From Chloroflexota bacterium (GTDB lineage: Bacteria; Chloroflexota; Dehalococcoidia; Lucifugimonadales; Lucifugimonadaceae), in NCBI GenBank assembly GCA_016210435.1, contig JACQUF010000336.1:1-5324 (forward strand): a stretch of 5,324 nucleotides of DNA, read 5' to 3'. The position numbers and the translations under genes were made by a program. Position 1 is the stretch's first letter; the number at the start of each line of letters is the position of its first letter. The notes beneath the pieces are model-generated. The model was not told the DNA's origin. It did not search any database and was given only the letters and a program-made list of their open reading frames with translations. Below are positions 4,827 through 5,324 of this stretch, piece by piece.

Positions 4827-5324
4827 TCACTGGCCCTTGGCGCGCTCCGGCGTAGACGGCCCCGCGGCAAGGAGTGCCAACTCCTCACGGGCGCGCTCCG
4901 ACCATCGCAGGGAGAAGTGCGGATTGATCTTCATCGCAGCTTCGAGGTGCGTGCGTGCGGCTGGAGTGTCACCTACGGCCTTCTTGATCAAACCGGCGTG
5001 GAAATGGAATGACGCATCATTCGTGCCATATGCAAGGGCCATGGCCATGGCCTGGTCCGCTTGTGCGGAGCTTCCGGCCTGGTATAGCGCCCAGGCAAGG
5101 GCGTCGTAGCCATACACATCCTTGCGTACTTCGATCTCAGCCCGGGTGAGCCTTACCGCCTCATCGATATTCAATCCGTGGTCGGCGTAGAACAGCGCCA
5201 GCTCGCGGTTGTAGACGACCTTGTTGATCGCCGCCAAGTGCCCGATGAACTCCACCGTGTCGTACTGCTCCTGCGCTGCCTTCATGTTCCCCACGCGGGC
5301 ATACGCGTCGCCGAGGGCGGCCAG
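4827..5324 (-). CDS. Tetratricopeptide-repeat protein, C-terminal 165 residues (runs off the right edge)
   Basis: The frame is open to the last base of the window, where it reads LAALGDAYARVGNMKAAQEQ, a clear TPR helix pair, so the start lies to the right. A GTG at 5294 falls inside this repeat and is not the true start. About four helix-turn-helix TPR units are visible, near fragment residues 1-25, 38-62, 73-99 and 104-136, the last ending in the typical A-x-x-I-N-P-H-F. A short Arg/Glu-rich helix and an ERAKGQ tail close the protein. TPRs are protein-protein interaction scaffolds. No catalytic motif is visible, and the N-terminus (signal peptide or not) is unseen. The TGA stop is 4 bp before the GTG of the NicO-type membrane gene, so the two are very likely in one operon and may act together; this is inference from context. 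Confidence 0.85.
   Translation of the reverse strand: MAALGDAYARVGNMKAAQEQYDTVEFIGHLAAINKVVYNRELALFYADHGLNIDEAVRLTRAEIEVRKDVYGYDALAWALYQAGSSAQADQAMAMALAYGTNDASFHFHAGLIKKAVGDTPAARTHLEAAMKINPHFSLRWSERAREELALLAAGPSTPERAKGQ

Noticed and set aside
4823..4888. NicO gene starting at 4888
   Set aside because: It would overlap the TPR gene by 62 bp and place 22 residues, many basic, before a normal signal peptide. GTG 4822 fits better.
5037..5052. 16-bp palindrome made of GGCCAT repeats
   Set aside because: It encodes the Ala-Met-Ala-Met stretch of a TPR helix; low-complexity coding, not a site.
5292..5294. GTG at 5294 as the start of the TPR gene
   Set aside because: The frame stays open to the window edge and the upstream codons complete a TPR motif, so the gene starts outside.

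Overview
This is a high-GC (roughly 60-65 percent by eye) bacterial chromosomal window. It holds five protein genes and one well-resolved regulatory region. HrcA with a CIRCE operator, plus a leftward hrcA > dnaJ > prmA order, is typical of Gram-positive-type and Chloroflexota-type heat-shock loci. The style of the other proteins also fits Chloroflexota or a relative: a UlaG-like metallo-beta-lactamase-fold protein, and an exported HPLGNFT-type NicO protein next to a TPR protein. The phylum is inferred from family resemblance, not from any marker alignment. I see no mobile element, CRISPR array, tRNA or rRNA.

Left part (1-2600), minus strand. hrcA (1416-2462) is read from a TTGACG-17-TAGGTT promoter (2530-2558). 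A CIRCE-type inverted repeat (2493-2519) follows immediately, so HrcA should repress its own transcript. After a 114-bp gap with a second candidate promoter comes dnaJ (153-1301), a type I DnaJ. The 5' end of prmA, ribosomal protein L11 methyltransferase, then runs off the left edge (1-133). grpE and dnaK are not between hrcA and dnaJ, so this is a reduced or split heat-shock operon.

Middle (2586-3239), plus strand. A UlaG-like MBL-fold protein is transcribed away from hrcA, possibly as a leaderless mRNA. Several residues expected to bind metal are missing, so it may not be a conventional metallohydrolase.

Right part (3260-5324), minus strand. A TPR-repeat protein (its 5' end lies beyond the right edge) is followed after 4 bp by a membrane protein. 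That protein has a signal peptide, an extracytoplasmic domain with an EF-hand-like loop, and a C-terminal NicO/RcnA-type transporter domain with a His-rich loop. The two look translationally coupled. The NicO gene converges on the MBL gene with only 20 bp between the stop codons.

Most interesting for follow-up: the symmetric C-to-G change in CIRCE together with an altered SAGR motif in HrcA; a near-identical 12-bp promoter element in front of both hrcA and dnaJ; the degenerate MBL active site; and the unusual exported-domain NicO protein with its TPR partner.
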